A stretch of 64,000 bases of DNA from Streptomyces sp. NBC_01465 (GTDB lineage: Bacteria > Actinomycetota > Actinomycetes > Streptomycetales > Streptomycetaceae): contig NZ_CP109467.1 in the NCBI RefSeq assembly GCF_036227325.1, positions 2,542,001 through 2,606,000 of the forward strand. Reading direction: 5' to 3'. Below the pieces are notes generated by a model that did no database searches, was not told where the DNA came from, and was given only the letters and a program-made list of their open reading frames with translations. Made by a program: the position numbers and the translations under genes. Below, one piece after another: positions 34,645 through 42,746 of the stretch; the stretch's first letter is position 1; each line of letters opens with the position of its first letter.

Positions 34645-35766
34645 TCAGGAAGGGATGCGGGCCACGACGCGGTACGTACCGTCTTCGCGGCCCGCGCTGA
34701 GCGTGCCGCCCACGCTGCTCATCCGCTCCTCCATGGAGAGCATTCCGGTGCCCGTGGAGACGGGGGCGCGGGAGGGGGCCGAGGCCGGCAGGGCGTTGCT
34801 GATCTCGGCGCGGGTCGCGGTGACCGTGACGGTGACCTGCTCGCCGGGGGCGTGTTTGGCCGCGTTCGTCAGGCACTCCTGGACCACCCGGTGGAACGCG
34901 GCCTGGCGCAGCGGCGAGAGGGTCCTGGCCTCCTCGGTGACGGTGAGGCGCACGGGGCTGCCCGCCCGTCCGCTCTGCGCGGCCAGGGCGGGGAGGCCGT
35001 CGAGGCCGGGGGTCGCGCCGCGCCGCTCGTCGGCGCGGCGGACGATGATCTCGTTGAGGAGGAGATGGGCGCGGCGGGCCGTCTCGGAGAGTTCCTCGAA
35101 GTCGGCCTCGTGGTCGGTGCCCCGGGAGCGTACGGCCAGGACTTCGGAGCGCACGGTCAGCATGGTCAGTTCGCGTCCGACCAGGTCGTGGACGTCGCGA
35201 GCGACCGACTGGCGCTCCTCCTGGACCGCCTGGAGGGCCACGGTCTCGGCGCGCTGGGCCTCCAGTTCGCGGACGAGGTCCTGGCGGTAGGCGGCGATGC
35301 CGACGCTGGAGGCGAGGACGCCGATGGGGACGACGAGGCTGAGGAACGAGCTGAGGGTGTCGCCGCGGTGGTCGGGCCAGCCGGGTGTGGTGAACAGCGC
35401 GTACGCCAGCGCGACGTAGACGACCGTCCCCGCGATGCCGGCCCAGCGGCCGCGGAATCGGCCCAGGGAGTAGAGCGCGAACTGGATCAGGGTCAGCTCG
35501 TGCAGCCAGGCCAGGAGGACCAGGGCGACGAAGTACGTCACCCAGGGCACCCGGCGCCGCAGCAGCAGGGCGGCGGAACCTGCCGCCAGGACGACGGTCG
35601 CCGTGAAGCCGGAGAGGGAGTTGTCCGCGGCCGCGAGACCGGGGACGTCCAGGACCATCAGGGCGAAGCAGCTCAGCGCGGTGAGGACGTCGAGCGCGAA
35701 GGGGCTGCCCGCGTACCGGCGCAGGAGCGCGGTGGCGGCGGGCATCTCGGGCATGCGTTCCATCAT
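34645..35766 (-). CDS. NarL-type (HisKA_3) membrane sensor histidine kinase
   Basis: 373 residues; the start could also be one of the ATGs at 35763, 35754 or 35745. Residues about 20-165 hold five or six membrane segments (FALDVLTALSCFALMVLDV, GFTATVVLAAGSAALLL, WVTYFVALVLLAWLHELT, GIAGTVVYVALAYALF). Then come a short coiled coil (LEAQRAETVALQAVQEERQ), the phosphoacceptor box ARDVHDLVGREL, the N box RVVQECLTNAAKHAPG and the G box GTGMLSMEERMSSVGG. There is no NarL-type response regulator in the window, so it is an orphan here. It is divergent from the epimerase gene and convergent with the mreB-like gene. The kinase class is the same as DevS/OsdK, but no GAF or haem domain is present. Confidence 0.88.
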   Translation of the reverse strand: MMERMPEMPAATALLRRYAGSPFALDVLTALSCFALMVLDVPGLAAADNSLSGFTATVVLAAGSAALLLRRRVPWVTYFVALVLLAWLHELTLIQFALYSLGRFRGRWAGIAGTVVYVALAYALFTTPGWPDHRGDTLSSFLSLVVPIGVLASSVGIAAYRQDLVRELEAQRAETVALQAVQEERQSVARDVHDLVGRELTMLTVRSEVLAVRSRGTDHEADFEELSETARRAHLLLNEIIVRRADERRGATPGLDGLPALAAQSGRAGSPVRLTVTEEARTLSPLRQAAFHRVVQECLTNAAKHAPGEQVTVTVTATRAEISNALPASAPSRAPVSTGTGMLSMEERMSSVGGTLSAGREDGTYRVVARIPS

Positions 35767-35769
35767 CCA

Positions 35770-35783
35770 AGGCCTTTGGGCCC
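35770..35783. promoter_or_regulatory. Weak DevR-like palindrome before the sensor kinase
   Basis: aggcctttgggccc matches about 10 of 13 defined positions of GGGACTTTNGTCCC, 3 bases before the kinase start and so possibly in its leader. Weaker than the other boxes. Confidence 0.3.
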
Positions 35784-35835
35784 GATTCGAGCCGATTAGG
35801 TCCTTTATCGAGTGATGTGGCCCACCCTTGGGTCC

Positions 35836-35849
35836 GGGACCAAGGTCCC
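35836..35849. promoter_or_regulatory. DevR/DosR/OsdR-like palindrome before the epimerase
   Basis: gggaccaaggtccc is a perfect palindrome, one base from the expected GGGACNAAAGTCCC, in the divergent gap between the kinase and the epimerase, 82 bases before the epimerase ATG. A second half-site (cttgggtcc) abuts it on the left. Confidence 0.55.
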
Positions 35850-35931
35850 GATCCGCAGGTCAGGCGCGCCCGCAACCATTGCGCACCCCACGGGCAATCC
35901 GCACACCACCCGACCGGCGAACCGTAGAGGC

Positions 35932-37071
35932 ATGAACCTCGCGCCCTCCTCCGTAGCAGTCGTCCTCGGCACCCGCCCCGAGCTGGTGAAGCTCGCCCCG
36001 CTCCTGCACGAGCTGGGGCCCGCCGCCCGTCTGGTGCACACCGGCCAGCACTCGGACGAGACACTCTCCGGCCGGTTCGTCGACGAGCTGCGGCTGCCCG
36101 CACCCGAGCTGCTGCACGGCATCGGCGGCCGCCCCCGGGGCACCCAGATCGGCCGCGCCGTCGAGCAGCTCGACGACCTCTTCGCGGCCGACCGCCCCGC
36201 GGCCGTCGTCGTCCAGGGCGACACCAACGCCACCCTCGCCGGCGCGCTCGCCGCCAACGCCCGCTCGATCCCGCTGCTGCACGTGGAGGCCGGGCTGCGC
36301 AGCCACGACCGCGCCATGCCCGAGGAGCACAACCGCCTTGTCGTCGACCAGCTGGCGGACCTGCTCTGCGCCGCGACCCCCGAGAACCGGGCGGCGCTGC
36401 GGGCCGAGGGCCACGCCGAGGAGCGGATCTCGCTCACCGGCAACACCGTCGTCGAGGTCGTCCGCCGGTCCCTGCCCTCCGCGGCGGACCGGGCGGCGCT
36501 CCTCGACGGATACGGGCTGCGCCCGGACGCGTACGTCCTGGCGACCGTCCACCGCCCGGAGAACACCGACGACCCCGACACCCTGCGCGAGCTCCTCTCC
36601 TCGCTGCGCTCGATCGCTGCCGGAGGCACCCCCGTCCTCCTCCCCCTGCACCCGCGCACCCAGGCCGCCGTCGAGCGCTTCGGGCTGAGCCGGATGCTGA
36701 CCGGGCTGCTGGTCGTGCCGCCGGTCGGGTACGGCGAGTTCCTGGCGCTGGCCCGGCACGCGGCCCTGCTGGTCTCCGACTCGGGCGGCGTTCAGGAGGA
36801 GTGCACGGTGCTCGGCCGTCCGCTCCTGGTCGTACGGCGCTCCACCGAGCGGCCCGAGTCCGTCGACGCGGGCTTCGCCGCGCTCGCCGCCCCGGGTGCG
36901 CAGCTGACGGCGGCCGCCCGCGCCTGGCTGGCCGACCGGCAGGCGCGCCTGGAGCGGCTCGCGGGCATTCCGAGTCCGTACGGCGACGGGCTGGCCTCCG
37001 CCCGGATCGTCCGGCTCCTCGAAGGTCTCGCCGAGCGTCCCGTCCACCACGACCTGCAGAGGGTGGTCTGA
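35932..37071 (+). CDS. wecB: UDP-N-acetylglucosamine 2-epimerase, non-hydrolysing
   Basis: Interconverts UDP-GlcNAc and UDP-ManNAc, supplying ManNAc units for surface polymers. From the ATG at 35932 the protein is 379 residues, normal for the family; an in-frame ATG at 35812 would add 40 residues without similarity. Motifs: LGTRPELVKLAPLLHEL, VVQGDTNATLAGALAA, LHVEAGLRSHDRAMPEEHNR, LATVHRPENTD, SDSGGVQEECTVLGRPLLV. All catalytic acid and His positions appear present. It is the first gene of an apparent operon: the GT2 synthase follows after 3 bases, then regulator and kinase. No ManNAc dehydrogenase (wecC) is nearby, so ManNAc itself may be used. Confidence 0.92.
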   Translation: MNLAPSSVAVVLGTRPELVKLAPLLHELGPAARLVHTGQHSDETLSGRFVDELRLPAPELLHGIGGRPRGTQIGRAVEQLDDLFAADRPAAVVVQGDTNATLAGALAANARSIPLLHVEAGLRSHDRAMPEEHNRLVVDQLADLLCAATPENRAALRAEGHAEERISLTGNTVVEVVRRSLPSAADRAALLDGYGLRPDAYVLATVHRPENTDDPDTLRELLSSLRSIAAGGTPVLLPLHPRTQAAVERFGLSRMLTGLLVVPPVGYGEFLALARHAALLVSDSGGVQEECTVLGRPLLVVRRSTERPESVDAGFAALAAPGAQLTAAARAWLADRQARLERLAGIPSPYGDGLASARIVRLLEGLAERPVHHDLQRVV

Positions 37072-37074
37072 GCC

Positions 37075-38454
37075 ATGGATCTGCACTCCGCGATCGCCGT
37101 CACCGGCACGGTGACGGCCGTGATCGCCGTCCTGTCCCTGGTGCGTTTTCTCGTCTACTGGTTCGCGGTGTCCGACGCCTTCTGGCAGGACAAGCCGCTG
37201 GAGCCGGGCGACGTCTCCCGCTTCACCTGGCACTTCTTCATCCCCTGCCGCGACGAGGAGACGGTCGTCGCCACCTCCGTGGCCCGGCTGCGGGACACCT
37301 TCCCCGGCTGCCACGTGTGGGCGATCGACGACGCGAGCGAGGACCGTACGCGCGCGATCATCGAGGAGCGGGCCGCCCACGACCCGCACGTCCACCTCGT
37401 CGCCCGCCGGCGCCCCGACGCCCGGCTCGGCAAGGGTGCCGCGCTGAACGCCGCGTACCGGCAGCTCAGCGACTGGCTGCCCGCGGACGCCGACCGCTCC
37501 GAGGTCGTCGTCTGTGTCGTGGACGCGGACGGACAGCTCGCGGCCAACGCCCTGGAGCAGGCCTCCGCGGCCTTCGAGGACCCGCAGCTCGGCGGCGCGC
37601 AGATCGGCGTACGCATGCGCAATGCGGGTGATCCGCTGCCGCGCCCCGACGCCGGACGCCTCGCCAACGCGCACGCCCGCTGGCTCGCCCGGATGCAGGA
37701 CGTCGAGTTCTCCGTCAACAATGCAGGGATGCAGATCCTGCGCCGCCGCACCAACAGCGTCGGCCTCGGCGGCAACGGCCAGTTCGTGCGCCTCACCGCC
37801 CTCGACTCCATCGCCGACGACGCCACCGCCGCCGCCTGGCCGGACGACGCGCTGCTCGAGGACTACGAGTCGGGGCTGCTGATGCTGCTCGACGGCTGGA
37901 GGATCAGCCACCTCGAAGGCACCTACGTCTCCCAGGAGGGCCTCGTCTCCGCCCGCCGCTTCATGACGCAGCGCACCCGCTGGGCGCAGGGCAACCTGCA
38001 GTGCCTGCGCTACCTGCCGCGCATCCTGCGCTCGAAGAACTACACGTTCTGGGGCAAGTGGGAGACCGCGTACACCCTGATGCAGGGCCCGCTGCACATC
38101 CTCATGACCATCACCACGCTCCTCTTCATGGGCCTGTGCTTCGTCGACTTCACCCGCGGTCCGACCGCCTTCCTCGACTCGGCCTTCGCCCACCTGCTGC
38201 TGCCGTCGGTGTTCTTCCTGATCGCCGCGGGCCCGCTCGCCATGTGGGGCACCCGCTACCGCGCGACCCGTCTCCCCGAGAGCCGCTGGTTCGCGGGGCT
38301 GATGTGGGGTCTCGGCCTGTGGGTGTACACGTATCACCTCTTCGTCGTCACCAACCGCGGCCTGGCCCGCATCGTGCTCGGCCGCAACGGCTGGGCGAAG
38401 ACCCGCCGCAATGCCGAGGCCCTGGGCATCGGGCCCGTCGCCAAGGAGGCGTGA
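37075..38454 (+). CDS. Processive GT2 membrane glycosyltransferase (synthase type)
   Basis: Predicted to polymerise and export a polysaccharide, in the manner of hyaluronan, cellulose or PNAG synthases. 459 residues. One N-terminal membrane segment (VTAVIAVLSLVRFLVYWFAV), then the GT-A domain with FFIPCRDEETVVA, IDDASEDRTRAII, KGAALNAAY, the metal motif VVDADGQ, NNAGMQILRR, GGNGQFVR, the acceptor Glu-Asp LLEDYESGL, and the QxxRW motif QRTRWAQGNLQCLRYL. At least three C-terminal membrane segments follow (HILMTITTLLFMGLCFV, LLLPSVFFLIAAGPLAMWG, WFAGLMWGLGLWVYTY). It starts 3 bases after the epimerase, suggesting a ManNAc- or GlcNAc-based product; the donor is inference. Confidence 0.88.
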   Translation: MDLHSAIAVTGTVTAVIAVLSLVRFLVYWFAVSDAFWQDKPLEPGDVSRFTWHFFIPCRDEETVVATSVARLRDTFPGCHVWAIDDASEDRTRAIIEERAAHDPHVHLVARRRPDARLGKGAALNAAYRQLSDWLPADADRSEVVVCVVDADGQLAANALEQASAAFEDPQLGGAQIGVRMRNAGDPLPRPDAGRLANAHARWLARMQDVEFSVNNAGMQILRRRTNSVGLGGNGQFVRLTALDSIADDATAAAWPDDALLEDYESGLLMLLDGWRISHLEGTYVSQEGLVSARRFMTQRTRWAQGNLQCLRYLPRILRSKNYTFWGKWETAYTLMQGPLHILMTITTLLFMGLCFVDFTRGPTAFLDSAFAHLLLPSVFFLIAAGPLAMWGTRYRATRLPESRWFAGLMWGLGLWVYTYHLFVVTNRGLARIVLGRNGWAKTRRNAEALGIGPVAKEA

Positions 38455-38460
38455 GACGCC

Positions 38461-39141
38461 ATGACCACTGTGCTCGTCGTCGAGGACGACCCGGATGTCG
38501 CACTGGTGCTCTCCGCGCTCTTCAGGCGGAGCGGCTGGAACACCGTGCACGCGGACGACGGGCGCAGCGCGCTGCGGATGCTGCACGAGACGAAGCCGGA
38601 CGTGATGGTCCTCGATGTCGGGCTGCCGGGGCTCAACGGCTGGCAAGTCCTGGAGCGCGTACGGGACATGAGCGATCTGCCCGTCCTGATGCTCACCGCG
38701 CACGGCCACGAGTCGGAGCGGGTACGAGGGCTGCGGGCCGGCGCCGACGACTATCTGACCAAGCCCTTCTCCAACCCGGAACTCGTCGCCAGGATCGAGG
38801 CGCTGCTGCGCCGGGTGCCCGCGCACGCGGCGGCACCGCGGACGTACGACGACGGGGTGCTGACGCTCGACGCGGTGACCCGGCAGGCGAGGTGGCGGGA
38901 GCGGCCGCTGGAACTGAGCGATCTGCAGTTCCGGCTGCTCCATGTGCTCGTCCAGCACAAAAGCACCGTCGTCACCCCCGAGCAGCTGCTGGCGCGGGTC
39001 TGGGACGACACGAGCGGCGGCAGCGGGGACCGCGTGAAGTTCGCGGTGCTGCGGCTGCGGCGCGCGATCCAGGAGCTGGATCCGGACGCCGATCCCATCG
39101 AGTCCGTACGGGGTGTGGGCTACCGCTACCGGACCCACTGA
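38461..39141 (+). CDS. OmpR/PhoB-family response regulator
   Basis: DNA-binding regulator of 226 residues. Receiver domain 1-120 with acidic Glu8-Asp9-Asp10, phospho-acceptor Asp52 in LDVGLPG, Thr79 and Lys101 all present. The winged-helix domain at about 128-225 shows LELSDLQFRLLHVLVQHKSTVVTPEQLLARVW (helix and loop, residues given in two parts: LELSDLQFRLLHVL and VVTPEQLLARVW) and ESVRGVGYRYRTH. AAGGAGG lies 13 bases before the ATG, inside the end of the synthase gene. It is encoded between the synthase and the degenerate kinase, so it probably controls this block; its active kinase could be the one at 41068. Confidence 0.93.
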   Translation: MTTVLVVEDDPDVALVLSALFRRSGWNTVHADDGRSALRMLHETKPDVMVLDVGLPGLNGWQVLERVRDMSDLPVLMLTAHGHESERVRGLRAGADDYLTKPFSNPELVARIEALLRRVPAHAAAPRTYDDGVLTLDAVTRQARWRERPLELSDLQFRLLHVLVQHKSTVVTPEQLLARVWDDTSGGSGDRVKFAVLRLRRAIQELDPDADPIESVRGVGYRYRTH

Positions 39142-39178
39142 CCCTGCGGGCTCCGCTCCCCTGCGCGATGATCATCAG

Positions 39179-40705
39179 GTGGTCGATGCCGCTGCCGTCT
39201 CCCTCTACAACCCGGGCACCGCGCCCCGGGCCACTACCCGGTGGTCGTCCGTCGCCCACCGGTTCGCGGGCGAGAGCGTCCCCGACGTACTGGTACGGCT
39301 CTTCCGCCAGCTCGCCGGACCGGACGGCTCCGCCCCCTGGAGCACCGAGCCCCACCACCCTTTCGAGCAGGACGCACAGCAGCTGGCCGAGGTCCTCGCC
39401 GCCTTCGACTCGGGCCGCGGCGAATCCACCGTGCCCTTCCCCGTGCGGTTCGGAGCCGCGGGACGCCGGCCGCGCTTCCTCGTCGTGACGGCCTTCCGGG
39501 CGCCGCTCCCGCTGGAGGGCGACACGGTCATGCTGTACGCGGCCGACATCACCGAGTCGCAGGAGACCCACGCCCAGCTCGCCACTGAACGCGTCTGGCT
39601 CGCCACGCTCCTCGACTCCATCGACGCGAGCATCGTCTTCACCGACGGCTCCTTCCGGCTGCTGCACATCAACCGCAGGGCGACCACCTGGCTCGGTCTG
39701 CCCTTCCCCCTGACCGCGTCCGACGTCGATGTGCACTCCCTGGTGCGGATGTTCGCCGACCGCAGCGACGATCCGGCGGGCGTGCGGCGCCTGATCGACG
39801 AGGCCCGTGCCCAGGGCAGGTCCGGCTTCCGCGACTTCCCCTTCAAGGACGGGACGATCCGCCGGGTGCACTTCCGCCCGGTGTACGAGGGGACCGAGCG
39901 GCTCGGCAACCTCTGGATCATCGAGAACGTCACCGACCGGCACGCCGTGGAACGCGCGCTGACCGAGCGCGCTGACGCGCTGGCCGAACTCGTCGACCAG
40001 CGGGCCCGGTTCACCTCGGCGGTCAGCCACGCACTGCGTACGCCGCTCACCTCGATCGCGGGCTTCGCCGAGCTGCTCACCACCGCGGCCCCCGGCCAAC
40101 CACCCACGGAGGAACAGGAGTTCGCGGCGGCCATCCAGCGCAACACGGCCCTGATGCAGTCCGTGATCGAGGACCTCCTCCTGGTCAGCGGGCTCGACAC
40201 CCGGACACTGCCGCTGCGGATCGAGCCGATGACCATGACCCGGCTCCTCGCCTCGGCCGTCGACGAGGTCCGTGCGGACGCGGAGGGCAGTGGCGTACGG
40301 CTGGAGCAGGAGGCGCCGCCCAGGCTGCAGGTCCGCGGCGACGCCGACCGGCTGCGGCGCGCGCTGGTGAGCGTGGTGCGCAAGGCGGTACGGGCCGCGG
40401 ACGCGGGCAGCACGGTGACGGTACGGGCCGAGGTCGGGACCGGCGGACGCACCTGGGAGATCACGGTGCACGCCACTGACCGCCCCGTGCCCCAGGAGGA
40501 GCTCTACGATCCGGCGCTCGGCCGGCTGCAGGACCCCACCTCCGGCACCGCCGACGTCCTGGGACTCGCCGTGGCCCGTGCGGTCCTGGAGGCGCACGGC
40601 GGTGTGCTGGAGGTCCTGCGCTCCGGAGAGGACCGGGTCGAGGTCCTTCTGCGGCTGCCCCGGGGGCTCAAGGGCCCGCAGCCGCAGGGGCCGGAGGTCC
40701 CTTAG
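39179..40705 (+). CDS. PAS histidine kinase with degenerate ATP-binding site
   Basis: 508 residues from the GTG at 39179; the ribosome site is poor and an in-frame ATG inside the regulator gene (39113) is the alternative. Soluble, without membrane segments. Region 140-260 is PAS-like (LLDSIDASIVFTDGSFRLLHIN). The HisKA box FTSAVSHALRTPLTSI has His284. The ATPase domain is damaged: aligned with the kinase at 41068, the N box NLLGNAIKYT reads SVVRKAVRAA (395-407 region), with the essential Asn replaced by Lys402, and the DTGIGI box reads ATDRPVP. The last glycine motif LGLAVARAVLEAHGG remains. It may dimerise with, or be phosphorylated by, the sister kinase rather than act alone. Confidence 0.85.
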   Translation: MVDAAAVSLYNPGTAPRATTRWSSVAHRFAGESVPDVLVRLFRQLAGPDGSAPWSTEPHHPFEQDAQQLAEVLAAFDSGRGESTVPFPVRFGAAGRRPRFLVVTAFRAPLPLEGDTVMLYAADITESQETHAQLATERVWLATLLDSIDASIVFTDGSFRLLHINRRATTWLGLPFPLTASDVDVHSLVRMFADRSDDPAGVRRLIDEARAQGRSGFRDFPFKDGTIRRVHFRPVYEGTERLGNLWIIENVTDRHAVERALTERADALAELVDQRARFTSAVSHALRTPLTSIAGFAELLTTAAPGQPPTEEQEFAAAIQRNTALMQSVIEDLLLVSGLDTRTLPLRIEPMTMTRLLASAVDEVRADAEGSGVRLEQEAPPRLQVRGDADRLRRALVSVVRKAVRAADAGSTVTVRAEVGTGGRTWEITVHATDRPVPQEELYDPALGRLQDPTSGTADVLGLAVARAVLEAHGGVLEVLRSGEDRVEVLLRLPRGLKGPQPQGPEVP

Positions 40706-40800
40706 TCCACCGCACAACCATTGCGCAACCGGTCCGCACCGACTGCCGCAACTCCCGCCCGCCACCGTGGACTTCGTCTTCACGTATCGGACGGAAAGCG

Positions 40801-41001
40801 GTGAGCACCATGAGCACGGACATGACTTCCCCCATCGGCAGGACCCAGATCTGGACGGTCCGCGCGGTCCAGGGGGTCGCCCTGGTCCTCTTCGTACTGG
40901 CGATCTTCGGCGTCATTCCTCCCCTCGCCCTGCTCGTGCCGGTCGCCCTCGTCGTCGTCACCGAACTGGTGCAGCGCACGAGCGCCACCCGACGCGCCTG
41001 A
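40801..41001 (+). CDS. Small two-helix membrane protein
   Basis: 66 residues from the GTG at 40801 with GGAAAG upstream; an ATG three codons later is possible. A short polar N-terminus (STDMTSPIGRTQIWTVRAVQ) is followed by two hydrophobic stretches (GVALVLFVLAIFGVIPP and LALLVPVALVVVTELV) and a basic end (RTSATRRA). No family recognised. It lies between the two kinase genes. Size and shape recall the accessory subunits of synthase complexes, or a sensor partner; both are guesses. Confidence 0.65.
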   Translation: MSTMSTDMTSPIGRTQIWTVRAVQGVALVLFVLAIFGVIPPLALLVPVALVVVTELVQRTSATRRA

Positions 41002-41067
41002 CCGTCCGCCACCGCCTTCCGCCGTAGCGTCGGGGCCGTCCCGATCCTCGCTCCCGGGAGGCCGTCC

Positions 41068-42603
41068 ATGCCGGACGACGCTTACGCCGACGACCTCGCC
41101 GCGCTGTACGACCCGAGCACGCCGCCGCTCCGAGTGGACGCCCGGCAGACGCTGATCCCGCTGAGGCCGCGGTCCTCGGCGTACGACCTGTGCGCCGATG
41201 TCCTCGCCGCCCTCGACCGCGCCGAGCCCGGCAGCTATCCCCCGCCGGCCGAGAACGAGGTCCACCCGCTCGACGCCCCTGCGCTCACCGCGGCGCTGAA
41301 ACGCTTCTCCGAGGAGCCGGGCCCCCTCGGTTCCGAGACCGTGGTCGTGCGCATCGGCCACCCCAGCGGCGCCCGCCGGGTCATCCTCGGCATCACGCTG
41401 CACCGCAGCGGCAACCCCTCCGGCGGCGAATTCGTACGCGCCATCGACGGCACCGACCTGTACGAGACGCGTGCGCGGTACACCGCCGAGACGACCCGCC
41501 TCGCCCAGCTGATCGACGCCCTGGAGGACGGGGTGATGCTCACCGACGGCAACTACCGGCTGTGGCTCCTGAACACCGCCCTGGTCGACCTCGGACACCT
41601 CCAGGACCTGTGCCCCCTCAAGCGCGGCACCGACATCCACCACGTCGAACGCGGTCTCGCCCAGCTGCTCCGCGACCCGGCCGACCCCCGCGTCCGTAGC
41701 GCCGACGAGATCACAGAGCGGCGCGCGGCGACGTCCGAGCGCCTGTCGCTCGCCGACGGCCGCACGGTCCGGCGCACCTATGTGCCGCTGTACAGCGGCG
41801 ACGTGTACATCGGTAATCTCTGGCTGTTCCGCGACATCACCGAGCAGCTCCAGGCACTCGAAGTCCTCCACGAGCGCAACCGCGGCCTGGCCGAACTGGC
41901 CGACGAGCGCGCCCGGTTCACCGCCGCCGTCTCCCACGACCTGCGCACTCCGCTCACCACCATCAGCAGTTTCTGCGAGCTGCTGATCAGCGACGAGGAG
42001 ACTCCGCTCACCGAGGAGCAACGGCTCTACGTCGGCGTCGTCGCGAAGAGCGCGGGGCGGATGCGGCGGATCATCGACGACCTGCTGATGATCACCCGGC
42101 TGGAGGCGCGAGCCGTGGTGCTGGACCGCGCCGAAGTCGACGTACCCGAACTCTGTGCGACGACGGTGGCCGAGCTGACCCCGATGGCCGCCGCCGCCCA
42201 GGTGGAGCTGCGCTGTGACGCGGGGGCGGGACCGCCGATCAGCGCGGACCGTTACCGGCTGCGCCAGGTGCTCGACAATCTCCTCGGCAATGCGATCAAG
42301 TACACCCCGGCCGGCGGCGAGGCCTCCCTGAGCTGCCTCTACGACGAGTCCGCCCATCTCTGGTCGCTGACCGTCACGGACACCGGCATCGGCATCCCCG
42401 AGGACCAACAGGCCGGTCTCTTCGACCAGTTCAGGCGCGCGTCGAACGCCGGCGGCATCCAGGGCAGCGGCCTTGGCCTCTCGGTCGCGCGCGGCCTGGT
42501 GGAACGGCACGGCGGCACCGTCGCGCTGTCGAGCACCGAGGGCGCGGGGACGACGGTCACGGTGACGCTTCCGCTGGCGCCGGTGGAGCTGGACAAGGAC
42601 TGA
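41068..42603 (+). CDS. PAS histidine kinase, intact
   Basis: 511-residue soluble sensor kinase, paralogous to the one at 39179. PAS-like region 145-260 (LIDALEDGVMLTDGNYRLWLLN, here in pieces LIDALEDGVMLTDG and NYRLWLLN). The HisKA box FTAAVSHDLRTPLTTIS has His290; the ATPase has RQVLDNLLGNAIKYTP with Asn408, TVTDTGIGIPEDQ with the Asp near 438, FDQFRRAS, and GSGLGLSVARGLVERHGG. All needed residues are present. GGGAGG lies 7 bases before the ATG. Likely the working kinase for the OmpR-type regulator at 38461. What the PAS region senses is not visible. Confidence 0.9.
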   Translation: MPDDAYADDLAALYDPSTPPLRVDARQTLIPLRPRSSAYDLCADVLAALDRAEPGSYPPPAENEVHPLDAPALTAALKRFSEEPGPLGSETVVVRIGHPSGARRVILGITLHRSGNPSGGEFVRAIDGTDLYETRARYTAETTRLAQLIDALEDGVMLTDGNYRLWLLNTALVDLGHLQDLCPLKRGTDIHHVERGLAQLLRDPADPRVRSADEITERRAATSERLSLADGRTVRRTYVPLYSGDVYIGNLWLFRDITEQLQALEVLHERNRGLAELADERARFTAAVSHDLRTPLTTISSFCELLISDEETPLTEEQRLYVGVVAKSAGRMRRIIDDLLMITRLEARAVVLDRAEVDVPELCATTVAELTPMAAAAQVELRCDAGAGPPISADRYRLRQVLDNLLGNAIKYTPAGGEASLSCLYDESAHLWSLTVTDTGIGIPEDQQAGLFDQFRRASNAGGIQGSGLGLSVARGLVERHGGTVALSSTEGAGTTVTVTLPLAPVELDKD

Positions 42604-42609
42604 AGTCCC

Positions 42610-42623
42610 GGGCCCTTGGTCCC
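42610..42623. promoter_or_regulatory. DevR-like palindrome before the second synthase
   Basis: gggcccttggtccc matches 11 of 13 defined positions of GGGACTTTNGTCCC, with one intact half TTGGTCCC. It lies 124 bases before the GTG at 42747 and 7 bases past the kinase stop. Confidence 0.4.
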
Positions 42624-42746
42624 GAGCCACCACGTATCGACCGGGGCAACCGTCGTGCAACCGGGCCGCCACCCTTCTGCTACCCCTCCCCCGCAGTGTT
42701 CTTGACGGACACAGGAACTGCGGCAGGGAAGAGAGGTGGGGGAACA

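Noticed and set aside
35860..39138. Minus-strand open frame of 1092 codons opposite the epimerase, synthase and regulator
   Set aside because: Its Arg/Gly/Val/Glu-rich composition is typical of antisense frames at 70% GC, and three well-conserved genes lie on the plus strand.
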